DNA of 64,000 bases from Williamsia muralis NBRC 105860 (GTDB lineage Bacteria; Actinomycetota; Actinomycetes; Mycobacteriales; Mycobacteriaceae): the NCBI RefSeq assembly GCF_001598915.1, contig NZ_BDAP01000002.1:1054001-1118000 (forward strand), in the 5' to 3' direction. The notes beneath the pieces are model-generated. The model was not told the origin of the DNA, did no database searches, and worked only from the letters and a program-made list of their open reading frames with translations. A program made the translations under genes and the position numbers. Numbering within the stretch: the first letter of the stretch is position 1; each line of letters opens with the position of its first letter. Shown here one piece after another: positions 1 to 8,053 of the stretch.

Positions 1-776
1 CGGCCCTGCACCTCCAGGACATCAACACGCGTCTGGTACAGCTCGCTGAGGGTTTCCGACGTCATCACCTGCGCCGGTGTCCCGATGCGGAACCGGCCGT
101 CGACGAGGTACACGACCCGATCGACGTACGGGAGGATCGGGTTGATCTCGTGGGTGACGAACAGGACAGCGGTTCCGTGGTCGCGGCGACGGCGGTCGAT
201 CAGCGCGGCCACCCGGCTCTGGTTGGCTGGGTCGAGACTGAGCAGCGGCTCGTCGCAGAGCAGCACCGAAGGATCGCCCGACAGTGCCTGCGCAACCCGA
301 AGCCGCTGTTGTTCGCCACCGCTGAGTAGTCCCAACGGGGCGTCGGCGAACTCGCGGGCATCCACCTGGGCGATCGCATCGTCGACAAGAGCGTTGCGGC
401 GCTTGCGGTTTCGCCACCCGATGCCCCACCTCTGCCCGTCCACGCCGAGACCGACGAGATCCCGGCCACGTAGCGGCACACCCTCATCGTGGGTCTGTTG
501 CTGCGGGATGTACCCAATGGTGCTGTCGCCGGCCCGCAGGCTGCGGCCTTGCACCGCAACCGTTCCCGCGTTCAGCTGGTACTGGCCCAGCAATGTCTTG
601 AGCAGAGAGGTCTTGCCCGACCCGTTGGGCCCGAGGATCGCGATGAACTCGCCGGGGGCCACGGTCAGGTCGAACTCGTCCCACAGCACCCGCTGCCCGA
701 ACTTCAGGCGCGCGCCGCTGATCGTGACGGCGGCACCGCTGATGTCCAGAAGTGATGCCGGTTCGGGCTGGGTCAT
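1..776 (-). CDS. Zn/Mn ABC transporter ATPase (3' end outside window)
   Basis: ATP-hydrolysing subunit of a metal-ion ABC importer on the inner face of the membrane. The translation shows Walker A GPNGSGKT near residue 48, a Q-loop region (YIPQQQTHDEG), the signature LSGGEQQR, Walker B VLLCDEP and the switch HE of VTHEI, in family order. The frame stays open to base 1, so the C-terminus lies outside the window. I start at ATG 776; an in-frame GTG at 815, 8 bases after the upstream stop, is possible and neither has a good ribosome site. It follows the metal-binding lipoprotein gene, which is what assigns it to zinc or manganese; the membrane subunit should lie next, outside the window. Confidence 0.85.
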   Translation of the reverse strand, partial: MTQPEPASLLDISGAAVTISGARLKFGQRVLWDEFDLTVAPGEFIAILGPNGSGKTSLLKTLLGQYQLNAGTVAVQGRSLRAGDSTIGYIPQQQTHDEGVPLRGRDLVGLGVDGQRWGIGWRNRKRRNALVDDAIAQVDAREFADAPLGLLSGGEQQRLRVAQALSGDPSVLLCDEPLLSLDPANQSRVAALIDRRRRDHGTAVLFVTHEINPILPYVDRVVYLVDGRFRIGTPAQVMTSETLSELYQTRVDVLEVQG

Positions 777-823
777 GAACTGCGCTAACTGCTTGGTGTC
801 GGTCTGGTCGATCACGAGGTCGA

Positions 824-1840
824 TCAGGGAGTCGTCGTATCGGACGCCAGGGCGGACGTCAGGGTCTCAACATTAGCCTTCTGCCATTCGATGTAGTCGG
901 TGGTTCCGGCGGGCAGGGTCTCGGTGAAGTCGACCACCGGCACGCCCGAGCTGTTCGCGATGTCGAGAAGTGCCTTGGTGCCCTCGTCAACTGCCTGCGT
1001 GTTGTAGATGAGGGCGCGCACCTGGCGTCCCCGAAGCAGATCCTGGGTGGCCGCGATGTCGCGGGCCGACGGCGACTGCCCGGCCTCGACCGCGTCCTGC
1101 AGACCGGCGGGGGTGACATCTTTGAGTCCGGCGTCGAGCAACAGGTAGTAGGCGAGCGGTTCGGTCTGGGCCACCGGGGCATCGGGGTTCGCGGTCTTGA
1201 TGGCGGCGACCTGGGCAGTCAGTTCGTCGAGCCGCTTGTTGAACTCGGTGACGTTGTCGCGGTAGGTCTGCGCGTTGGCGCTGTCTTTCTCGGACAGGGC
1301 CTCGGCCACCTTGTCGGCGACGAGCCCGGCGACCGCGAGATCGTAGAAGACGTGCTCGTTGGCCTCGCCCGCTCCGTGATCGTGGCCGGACTCCTCGGTG
1401 CCGCTTTCTTCGTGACCGGCTTCTTCATGGCCCGGTTCTTCGTGGCCCGCTTCTTCATGCCCGGCTTCTTCGTGCCCACCTTCGGCGAGTTCGAAGGCGT
1501 TGATCACGACGGCACCGGAACTCTTGGGTGCGTCCTCCATGTAGGTGTCGTAGTGCCCGCCGTTGAGGACCACCACGCCCGCTTCGGAGACCTTGGCTGT
1601 GTCCTGTGCGTTCGGTTCGAACTCGTGCGGGTCTCCGGTGGGGGAGTTGTAGAGCGACGTCACCTCGGCCTTGTCGCCGGCGACCGCAGCGGCGACCGAA
1701 CCCCAGACGTCGGTGGAAGCCACGATGGACACCTTGCCGTCGGCGGTGGTGCCCCCGTCGTCCGAGGAGCATCCGGCCGCCAGGGCGGCGGTGAGGGAGA
1801 CGGCGGCGGCAACCGCCAGGGGTCGGGACCAGGTGCGCAT
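824..1840 (-). CDS. Metal ABC transporter substrate-binding lipoprotein, ZnuA-like, His-rich
   Basis: Captures Zn2+ (or Mn2+) outside the membrane and hands it to the permease. It has a signal peptide with lipobox LAAGC, then the cluster A-I binding-protein fold (SIVASTDVWGSVAAAV, DPHEFEPN). Around residues 120-160 lies a repeated His/Glu stretch built on GHEEA units and ending GHDHG, the mobile metal-sequestering loop typical of ZnuA. ATG 1840 is chosen because MRTWSRPLAV begins a normal signal peptide and AAAGG precedes it; a GTG at 1858 would add six residues. It lies 48 bases after the TetR gene and leads into the ATPase gene. Zinc is more likely than manganese given the His loop, but this is inference. 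Confidence 0.85.
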   Translation of the reverse strand: MRTWSRPLAVAAAVSLTAALAAGCSSDDGGTTADGKVSIVASTDVWGSVAAAVAGDKAEVTSLYNSPTGDPHEFEPNAQDTAKVSEAGVVVLNGGHYDTYMEDAPKSSGAVVINAFELAEGGHEEAGHEEAGHEEPGHEEAGHEESGTEESGHDHGAGEANEHVFYDLAVAGLVADKVAEALSEKDSANAQTYRDNVTEFNKRLDELTAQVAAIKTANPDAPVAQTEPLAYYLLLDAGLKDVTPAGLQDAVEAGQSPSARDIAATQDLLRGRQVRALIYNTQAVDEGTKALLDIANSSGVPVVDFTETLPAGTTDYIEWQKANVETLTSALASDTTTP

Positions 1841-1906
1841 CGGGAGGTGACCTTTCACGTCGAGACGATGGCCGCCTCATCAAGGCGGGGCTCCATCGGG
1901 TAGACG

Positions 1907-2524
1907 CTAATGATAACCGTTACCGACAGCCAGGCGAAATCGGCCTGGCGCCACCACGGCCGGCGTCACGAACCGTTCGATGACCGCGCGCTCCTCGGTG
2001 GCGTCGGCTCCGGGAGTTGTCAACAGCGACACGATCATTCGTACGATGAACTGCGCTCGCAACCCTTCATCGGCGCTCGGGCCTGCGGAGCCGCCTGTGG
2101 GGTCGTCGGAGACAAACGCCGTGACGATCTTCTTGATCAGCTCGGACGATGATCCGAGTTCGGCCGCCAGGCTTGCCGAGCCGGGGCGAAACCAGGAGTG
2201 CAACACCGGGTCGGTGCGCACTGCCTCGACGGCAGCGACGATCGCGTCGGTGGTCCGCCGTGCCGGGTCGGCGACGTCGGTCAAACGCTCGGCGAGCTGC
2301 CGGGAGAGTGCGCGGGCCTCGCGTTCGACGAAGGCCATCTGCAGTTCGGCGCGCGACGGGAAGTAGCGGTAGAGCGTGGCCCGCGAGCATCCGGCGGCGG
2401 CGGAGATCTGGTTCATGTTGACCGCATCCACCCCGTGCTCGGCGAACAGCTCAGCCGCGACGTCGAGTATGCGGCCCGCAGCGATGGCCGATCGGCTCTC
2501 GCCCAGCCAGGAGGCGGCCGTCAC
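1907..2524 (-). CDS. TetR family repressor
   Basis: DNA-binding repressor of about 205 residues. The N-terminal helix-turn-helix is clear: ILDVAAELFAEHGVDAVNMN, then ISAAAGCSRATLYRYFPSR near residues 40-60. The ligand domain is divergent, as usual. The start is GTG 2524, whose GTGA overlaps the P450 stop, so the two genes are translationally coupled; a longer reading back to 2791 would lie inside the P450 gene. It probably represses the P450-tetR transcript through the palindrome at 3743-3792. It precedes the zinc transporter gene by 66 bases, but that adjacency does not suggest metal control. The effector is unknown, perhaps the P450 substrate. Confidence 0.85.
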   Translation of the reverse strand: MTAASWLGESRSAIAAGRILDVAAELFAEHGVDAVNMNQISAAAGCSRATLYRYFPSRAELQMAFVEREARALSRQLAERLTDVADPARRTTDAIVAAVEAVRTDPVLHSWFRPGSASLAAELGSSSELIKKIVTAFVSDDPTGGSAGPSADEGLRAQFIVRMIVSLLTTPGADATEERAVIERFVTPAVVAPGRFRLAVGNGYH

Positions 2525-3759
2525 CGGTTGGTCCGCACAAGCAGTCTGGTCGGACGGCGTACGTAGTTGCCCTTGGCGTAGGTGATCGAATCGGCGTCGA
2601 CCTCGAAGTCGGGGCAGCGCCTCAGCAGCTCTTCGAGCGTCACCCGGACCTGCATCCGCGCAGCCGCCGCCCCGAGGCAGTGGTGACCGCCTCGACTGAA
2701 CGTGAGTATCTGGCGGGGGCGCCGATGGATGTCGAGTTGGTCCGCATCGTCGCCGTAAACCCGCGGATCGCGATTGGCTGCGCCGTAACAAAGCAAGACC
2801 TTGCGGCCCGCCGGAATGGTCACAGGCCCGGCATCCGTCTCGAAATCGGTGTCGACGGTGGTGGTCCGGGCCAGGCCCTGGACCGGTGACGTGAGACGGA
2901 GGAACTCTTCGATCGCCCCGACGATGAGCCCGGGATCGTCTGCCAGTTCGCGCCGTTGTCCGTGGTGTTCGCCGAGTAGTGCGGTGGCACCGCCCAGCAC
3001 CCCGGTGGTGGTGTCGTTACCCCCGGTGACCATGGTGAAGGCGAAGGCGAGGATCGACAGCAACCCCTCAGTGTTGCCGTCCTCGCCGACTCCCGCCCTC
3101 ACCAGATGCGACACGGTGTCGTCGCCGGGATGTTCTCGCCGATAGGCGATCAGCGTGCTGAAATACCCCATCAGCTCCACGACCGCCGCCGATGCGGCCT
3201 CGCCCGCCCGTGCCAGATCTGAGCTGTCGGCGCCGACGATCGCCTCGGTCCAGCCGTCGAACGCGCGCCGGTCCGACTCCGGCACACCCAGGTAGTGCGC
3301 GACAACCATCGACGGCAGGGGTTTGAACAGGTCTGCGACCACGTCGCCTTCTCCGGCATCGAGGAGGGCATCGAGCCGGTCGGTGACAAAACGCCGCACC
3401 GCGGGCTCGACGTCGGTGACCTGCTTCGGGGTGAACCCGCGGGCCACCAGCTTGCGGAAGTCGGTGTGCGCAGGCGGGTCCTGCATCACCATGGGCGGAT
3501 TGTCGACGAGGCCGAGGCTCTCGAGTTCGCCGTAGGTGACGGTGAGACCTGCGGTGGAGGTGAAGGTGCGCCAGTCGTCGGCGGCGCGGGTGACGTCCGC
3601 GTGTCGGGTGAGCACCCAGTAGTCGCGGTCGGGACGGTCGGTACGGACGCGATGGACCGGGTCGTGGTCACGCAGAGCCGTGTACATCGCCCAGGGTTCA
3701 CGCCATGTCTGCCCAGAGCGCAGGGTGAACTCGGCTGGAGATGACACATTGGCCCTCAT
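2521..3759 (-). CDS. Cytochrome P450
   Basis: Soluble haem-thiolate monooxygenase of 412 residues, the usual bacterial class I size. Visible marks are the I-helix FTMVTGGNDTTTG, the K-helix E-x-x-R in EEFLRL, and the haem loop FSRGGHHCLG, whose Cys ligates iron. It needs a ferredoxin and a reductase, and none lies beside it. The annotated ATG at 3759 falls inside a 50-bp palindrome (3743-3792); an in-frame GTG at codon 5 is an alternative start. It is followed by tetR with a 4-bp overlap, so substrate-induced expression is likely. The substrate cannot be told from sequence; I do not assign a CYP family. Confidence 0.92.
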   Translation of the reverse strand: MRANVSSPAEFTLRSGQTWREPWAMYTALRDHDPVHRVRTDRPDRDYWVLTRHADVTRAADDWRTFTSTAGLTVTYGELESLGLVDNPPMVMQDPPAHTDFRKLVARGFTPKQVTDVEPAVRRFVTDRLDALLDAGEGDVVADLFKPLPSMVVAHYLGVPESDRRAFDGWTEAIVGADSSDLARAGEAASAAVVELMGYFSTLIAYRREHPGDDTVSHLVRAGVGEDGNTEGLLSILAFAFTMVTGGNDTTTGVLGGATALLGEHHGQRRELADDPGLIVGAIEEFLRLTSPVQGLARTTTVDTDFETDAGPVTIPAGRKVLLCYGAANRDPRVYGDDADQLDIHRRPRQILTFSRGGHHCLGAAAARMQVRVTLEELLRRCPDFEVDADSITYAKGNYVRRPTRLLVRTNR

Positions 3760-3792
3760 GTCTCAACAGTGAGACACTTGGGCCAATGTGTC
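3743..3792. promoter_or_regulatory. Nested perfect palindrome over the P450 start (candidate TetR operator)
   Basis: Outer arms GACACATTGGCCC (3743-3755) and GGGCCAATGTGTC (3780-3792) are perfect 13-bp inverted repeats. Inside them TGTCTCA (3759-3765) and TGAGACA (3770-3776) form a second perfect 7-bp pair about ACAG. Three unpaired bases separate outer and inner arms on each side. The P450 ATG (3759-3757) lies within it. Either two dimers of the co-transcribed TetR bind, or the RNA folds over the translation start. Confidence 0.7.
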
Positions 3793-3805
3793 AACCCTTG
3801 TGGTG

Positions 3806-4780
3806 TCAGGCTCCCGAGGTGTGCGGCATGAGCGCACCCGGCGGGATGTGGCCGAACTTGCCGGCGTTGAAGTCGTCCATCGCCTCGATGAGTTCGGCGC
3901 GGGAGTTCATCACGAACGGCCCGTACTGGAACACCGGCTCACGGATCGGGCGTCCGCCGAGCAGCAGCACCTCGAGCGCGGGGCGGTTCGAGTCCTGTTG
4001 CTGCGCAGCCGAGATGGAGATCCGGTCACCGGGTCCGAGGACTGCGAGCTGACCCTGCTGGATGGGATTGCCCACGGGTCCCACGGTGCCGCGCCCGGAC
4101 AGGACGTAGACGAGTGCGTTGAAGTCGCGGTTCCACGGCAGGTTCAAGGCCGCACCCGGCTCGATGGTGGCGTGAGCCAACGTGATCGGTGTGTGTGTCG
4201 ACCCCGGGCCGGTGTGACCGTCGATGCCGCCTGCGATGATCCGCACCAGCGAACCTCCGTCGGGTGAACTCAGCAGGGTGGCCTGGTTGCCTTCGATGGA
4301 CTGGTAGGCCGGGGTGGCGAACTTCGCCTTCTTGGGCAGGTTCACCCACAGCTGGACCCCGTGGAACAGTCCACCACTCTCGACCAGCTCTGCGGGCGGT
4401 GTCTCGATGTGCAGGATGCCCGACCCGGCCGTCATCCATTGGGTGGCGCCGTCTTCGATGAGGCCGCCACCGCCATGAGAATCCTGGTGAGCGAACCGGC
4501 CGTCGATCATGTAGGTCACGGTTTCGAATCCGCGGTGCGGGTGCCAGCTGGTTCCACGTGGTTCGCCGGGCTCGTATTCGACCTCGCCCATCTGGTCCAT
4601 GTGGACAAAGGGGTCGAGGTCGGTCTTGGAGACGCCTGCAAAGGCGCGGACGACAGGGAAACCCTCACCCTCGTACCCACGCGGGCCGGTGGTCACCGAC
4701 CTGACGGGCCGCTCGGTGTCCGTGGCGACGGGACCTGCGATGCGGGGCAGGGTCAAGGTATCGGCTGTGACGGCGGGCAT
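3806..4780 (-). CDS. Pirin family protein (bicupin)
   Basis: Iron-binding bicupin of 324 residues. The N-terminal cupin carries the pirin signature HPHRGFETVTYMIDG and then HQDSHG and HIE, supplying the metal-binding His and Glu residues. The C-terminal cupin is present, so the length is normal. Bacterial pirins include quercetinase-like dioxygenases and redox-linked regulators; the activity here is unknown. ATG 4780 is chosen over a longer reading to 4882 because AAGGAG stands 7 bases before it and conservation starts there. A palindrome beside a TACACT -10 box (4816-4837) suggests repressor control. It is divergent from the hydrolase gene. Confidence 0.85.
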   Translation of the reverse strand: MPAVTADTLTLPRIAGPVATDTERPVRSVTTGPRGYEGEGFPVVRAFAGVSKTDLDPFVHMDQMGEVEYEPGEPRGTSWHPHRGFETVTYMIDGRFAHQDSHGGGGLIEDGATQWMTAGSGILHIETPPAELVESGGLFHGVQLWVNLPKKAKFATPAYQSIEGNQATLLSSPDGGSLVRIIAGGIDGHTGPGSTHTPITLAHATIEPGAALNLPWNRDFNALVYVLSGRGTVGPVGNPIQQGQLAVLGPGDRISISAAQQQDSNRPALEVLLLGGRPIREPVFQYGPFVMNSRAELIEAMDDFNAGKFGHIPPGALMPHTSGA

Positions 4781-4815
4781 GACGTGCTCCTTAGATGGAG
4801 GTGATTCGTACAGCC

Positions 4816-4837
4816 AGTGTAACCGGACCGCGGTCCG
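4816..4837 (-). promoter_or_regulatory. Pirin promoter with perfect 14-bp palindrome
   Basis: On the minus strand the palindrome CGGACCGCGGTCCG (4837-4824) is followed two bases later by TACACT (4821-4816), a good -10 box for the pirin transcript. A repressor bound there would cover the -35/-10 spacer. The repressor is not identified. Confidence 0.5.
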
Positions 4838-4878
4838 ATTCATTCCGTGACCACGGTCGCTGGTCCGTGCCCCCTGAG

Positions 4879-4895
4879 CCACACCATTAGTGTGG
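4879..4895 (+). promoter_or_regulatory. Leaderless promoter with short inverted repeat before the hydrolase gene
   Basis: TAGTGT (4888-4893) lies six bases before ATG 4900, placing the transcript start at or beside the start codon. CCACAC and GTGTGG (4879-4884, 4890-4895) flank CATTA as a perfect inverted repeat over this -10 box, a possible operator. Confidence 0.45.
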
Positions 4896-4899
4896 ACTC

Positions 4900-5790
4900 A
4901 TGGGCACCACCATGGGCCAGGTCGAGGCACCCGACGGCACGCGCATCAGCTATCGGGTCGCCGGGCGGGCCGCCGACGCAGACAGCCCGGCACTGCTGCT
5001 CATCCACGGTTGGGCACAGTCATCCACCTGCTGGGGCGATCACCTACTCGAACTCCTCGGGCGCGAGCATCGGGTCATCGCGATGGATCTGCGCGGGCAC
5101 GGCGAGTCCGGCGTACCCCCGGGTGCGACGACCGCTGAGAACTTCGGACCGGCGCAGTTTGCAGGTGATGTCGCTGCGGTGCTCGCCGCCGAGGTCGGGT
5201 CCGGCCAGCCGGTGTTCCTGCTCGGCTGGTCGTACGGCGGGCTGGTCTTGTGCGACCACCTCGCGACCCTGGGGCGAGCGTCGGACACCGTTGCGGGTGT
5301 TGTCCTGGTGGGAGCGACCACCTCGATGGGGCGGGGTAAGCCCGGTGGGCGGATCGGGCCTGCGATGCGCGCCGCATTGCCCGATGCGTTGTCCGACGAT
5401 CCGAAGGTGGCGGTGGCGGCGCTGTCCGACTTCGTCGCCGCCGTGACACCACTCGGTGACGGTTCCACCATCCAGCGCTTCCTCGGCACATCGCTGGCCA
5501 CGGCACCCGCGGTGCGCAGCGCACTGTTCGGCCGCGGCGCCGACCACGACGATGTCCTCGCGGCTCTCGATGTGCCCGCACTGGTCATCCACGGCACCGC
5601 CGATGCGGTGGCCGACATCTCGTGCGCCGAACACGCCACGTCTCTCATCCCGGCAGCCACTGCGGAGTTCTGGGAAGGCGGTGGTCACGCACCGTTCGTC
5701 GACGATCCCGACACCTTCGCGCGTCAGGTGGAGGGCTTCGTGGCCGAGTCCATCCGGTCCTACGACCCGGCCAGGGGAGTCCGGTCGTGA
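4900..5790 (+). CDS. Alpha/beta hydrolase
   Basis: Serine hydrolase of 296 residues. Visible features are the oxyanion strand [11 protein letters not shown], the MDLRGHGES turn, the nucleophile elbow GWSYGG, an Asp after the sixth strand ([10 protein letters not shown]) and the catalytic His in [10 protein letters not shown]. It resembles haloperoxidase/esterase members and the substrate cannot be inferred. Its last codons overlap the mshA start (GTGA), so it is co-transcribed and coupled with mycothiol synthesis; the order hydrolase-mshA-YbjN is usual in Mycobacteriales. ATG 4900 is preferred because a -10 box lies six bases upstream. Confidence 0.85.
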   Translation: MGTTMGQVEAPDGTRISYRVAGRAADADSPALLLIHGWAQSSTCWGDHLLELLGREHRVIAMDLRGHGESGVPPGATTAENFGPAQFAGDVAAVLAAEVGSGQPVFLLGWSYGGLVLCDHLATLGRASDTVAGVVLVGATTSMGRGKPGGRIGPAMRAALPDALSDDPKVAVAALSDFVAAVTPLGDGSTIQRFLGTSLATAPAVRSALFGRGADHDDVLAALDVPALVIHGTADAVADISCAEHATSLIPAATAEFWEGGGHAPFVDDPDTFARQVEGFVAESIRSYDPARGVRS

Positions 5791-7217
5791 CTCCGGCCGG
5801 CGGTCCCGCGGTTCCGCGGCGGGTGGCGCTGATCTCGGTGCACACGTCCCCGCTGGCCCAGCCCGGGGTCGGAGACGCCGGCGGGATGAACGTCTACGTG
5901 TGGCAGACCGCCAAACGTCTGGCGCAGCGTGGTGTCGAGGTCGAGATCTTCACGCGCGCAACATCATCGGCTGATGAGCCCGTGGTGGAGGCGGCCCCGG
6001 GGGTGACCGTGCGGAACGTGGTGGCCGGTCCGTTCGAGGGGCTGGACAAGCGGGACCTGCCCACACAGTTGTGTGCGTTCACGGCGGGCGTCCTGCGGGC
6101 CGAGGCGGGACGGCCGGTGGGCTACTACGACCTCGTCCACTCGCACTATTGGCTGTCCGGACAGGTCGGCTGGCTGGCCCGCGACCGATGGGCAGTACCT
6201 CTCGTGCACACCGCGCACACTCTCGCCGCGGTCAAGAACGCCTCGCTAGCCGAGGGCGACACCCCCGAACCGCCGATGCGGCAGGTGGGTGAGCAGCAGG
6301 TCGTCGATGAGGCCGACCGTCTGATCGTCAACACCGAAACCGAAGCGCAGCAACTGATCTCGATCCATCACGCGGACCCGTCGCGGATCGACGTGGTCAC
6401 CCCCGGCGCTGATCTCGAGTGTTACACGCCTGGGCCGCGCATCGACGCCAGGCTCGACCTCGGACTGGACCCTGACGAGGTGGTGGTGACGTTCGTCGGC
6501 CGGATCCAGCCGCTCAAGGCTCCGGACGTGTTGCTCCGGGCTGCGGCGCCGCTGATCCGGCGCGGACTCTCGAACGGACGAAAACTCCGGGTACTGGTGG
6601 CCGGTGGACCGTCCGGCTCCGGGTTGGAACGCCCCACGTCGCTGATCGAGCTCAGCCGTGACCTCGGCATCGAGTCGTCCGTCACGTTCATCCCGCCGCA
6701 ATCGCCCGAGTCGCTGGCCAAGGTGTACCGCGCATCGAATGTGGTTGCGGTGCCCAGTTATTCGGAGAGCTTCGGATTGGTCGCCATCGAAGCGCAGGCG
6801 GCCGGGATACCAGTGCTCGCCGCGGATGTCGGCGGGCTGGGGGTGGCCGTCGACAACGGCGTCAGTGGTGTCCTGGTGGACGGGCACGGGATCGACCGCT
6901 GGACCGGGGAACTCGACCGTCTGCTGGGGGACGAAACCGCCCTCGCGGCAATGGGAGAGGCCGCGCACCGGCACGCCCAGAACTTCTCGTGGGATCACAC
7001 CGCGGATCAGCTGCTGGCCAGTTACGGCAGGGCCATCGACAGCTTCCGGCGAAATCGCGCACAGGTATCGAATGCGCCCGATCCGGGTACAACCCAGCCG
7101 CTGGGCAACCTCTCAGAAGAAAGCACTCCGCACGGAGTCGTGGCCGAACCCGAAGCCCGACCTCTGGCCCGGATGGCACGCCGGTTCGCCGGACGTAGAA
7201 ATGGGGCACGAACATGA
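5787..7217 (+). CDS. mshA: D-inositol-3-phosphate glycosyltransferase MshA
   Basis: First committed enzyme of mycothiol synthesis: transfers GlcNAc from UDP-GlcNAc to 1D-myo-inositol 3-phosphate. About 476 residues with the GT4 twin Rossmann fold. The N-terminal loop [20 protein letters not shown] is nearly diagnostic for MshA; the C-terminal half shows [17 protein letters not shown] and the E-x7-E motif [15 protein letters not shown]. The start is GTG 5787, overlapping the hydrolase stop, with AGGGGAG before it; the longer frame to 5622 lies inside the hydrolase gene. The C-terminal 50 residues are a poorly conserved tail. Mycothiol is the main thiol of actinobacteria, consistent with the organism call. 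Confidence 0.95.
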   Translation: MTPAGGPAVPRRVALISVHTSPLAQPGVGDAGGMNVYVWQTAKRLAQRGVEVEIFTRATSSADEPVVEAAPGVTVRNVVAGPFEGLDKRDLPTQLCAFTAGVLRAEAGRPVGYYDLVHSHYWLSGQVGWLARDRWAVPLVHTAHTLAAVKNASLAEGDTPEPPMRQVGEQQVVDEADRLIVNTETEAQQLISIHHADPSRIDVVTPGADLECYTPGPRIDARLDLGLDPDEVVVTFVGRIQPLKAPDVLLRAAAPLIRRGLSNGRKLRVLVAGGPSGSGLERPTSLIELSRDLGIESSVTFIPPQSPESLAKVYRASNVVAVPSYSESFGLVAIEAQAAGIPVLAADVGGLGVAVDNGVSGVLVDGHGIDRWTGELDRLLGDETALAAMGEAAHRHAQNFSWDHTADQLLASYGRAIDSFRRNRAQVSNAPDPGTTQPLGNLSEESTPHGVVAEPEARPLARMARRFAGRRNGART

Positions 7218-7969
7218 CATCACAGATCACCTCAGAGCTCGGTTCGACGATCGACCAATTCCTCACCCAGCGCGAGATGACCTTCAGCCGTAAGGATTCC
7301 GGCGGCAAGGACGCCGACTACTTCGTGGTGGACCTACCGGGTGAGAAGAAGCTCAAGACCACGGTGCTGCTGACCGTGGCCCCACACGGATTGCGGATCG
7401 AGGCGTTTGTCTGCCGCAAACCCGACGAGAATCACGAGGGCGTCTACCGCTGGATGCTCAAACGCAACCGACGGCTCTACGGCGTGGCGTACACGCTCGA
7501 CAACTCGGGCGACATCTACCTGGTCGGCAGGCATTCGGCGGAGTCGATCACCGACGCCGAACTGGACCGGCTGCTCGGGCAGGTCCTCGAAGCGGCCGAC
7601 GGCGACTTCAACGTGCTCTTGGAGATCGGGTTCATCACTTCGATCCGGCGTGAATGGGCATGGCGGGTCTCGCGCGGTGAGTCGCTGAACAACCTCAAGG
7701 CGTTCGAGCACCTCATCGACGGTGACGGGTCAGACGGGGCACCTGGTCGATCGGTGCCGTCGCACAACGGCAACGGCGGCGCGCCCCGGTCGCACGGTGA
7801 GCGTGCCCGCGGTGAAGGCGGTGCACATCTTTCCGGGGGCGATGGGACGCCCTCTGCCGGTGGCGCGCCGATCGGCGGCGTGGAGAAGGGTCGCGAAGAG
7901 GGCGACAACGGTCGGCCGCAGGCATTCGACGCGGCAACCCCGTCGTCGGACGTCGGTCTGGACGACTAA
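7214..7969 (+). CDS. YbjN domain protein (Rv0487-like)
   Basis: Cytoplasmic protein of 251 residues. Residues 1-165 form a YbjN/type III chaperone-like domain ([47 protein letters not shown]). After about residue 170 comes a Gly/Ser/Glu-rich low-complexity tail, probably disordered and longer than in mycobacterial relatives. It overlaps mshA by ATGA and so belongs to the same transcript. The family has no established biochemical role in actinobacteria; its constant position behind mshA suggests a link to thiol metabolism, which is inference. Confidence 0.8.
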   Translation: MTSQITSELGSTIDQFLTQREMTFSRKDSGGKDADYFVVDLPGEKKLKTTVLLTVAPHGLRIEAFVCRKPDENHEGVYRWMLKRNRRLYGVAYTLDNSGDIYLVGRHSAESITDAELDRLLGQVLEAADGDFNVLLEIGFITSIRREWAWRVSRGESLNNLKAFEHLIDGDGSDGAPGRSVPSHNGNGGAPRSHGERARGEGGAHLSGGDGTPSAGGAPIGGVEKGREEGDNGRPQAFDAATPSSDVGLDD

Positions 7970-8008
7970 CTGTCCGATTCGGCAGACCCTGACAACCGGC
8001 ATTGCTAC

Positions 8009-8033
8009 TGTTGTTGACTGATCGTCAACAACA
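8009..8033 (+). promoter_or_regulatory. Perfect 10-5-10 inverted repeat ahead of the acyl-CoA ligase gene
   Basis: TGTTGTTGAC (8009-8018) and GTCAACAACA (8024-8033) are perfect inverted repeats about TGATC. TACTGT (8006-8011), a possible -10 box, touches the left arm, so a bound protein would block transcription. The arms suggest a TetR- or GntR-type operator for fatty-acid or aromatic-acid control; no regulator gene is adjacent. Confidence 0.6.
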
Positions 8034-8053
8034 ACGCCGGAGGCCGAAGAATC

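Noticed and set aside
85-876. Long plus-strand open frame opposite the ABC ATPase and lipoprotein genes
   Set aside because: It is antisense to clear protein domains and its product has no recognisable motif; an artefact of high GC.
1907-1924. Zur-box-like sequence CTAATGATAACCGTTACC before the zinc-binding lipoprotein gene
   Set aside because: The symmetry is imperfect and the bases are the last codons of the TetR gene. The position is attractive but the match to known Zur boxes is too weak to list.
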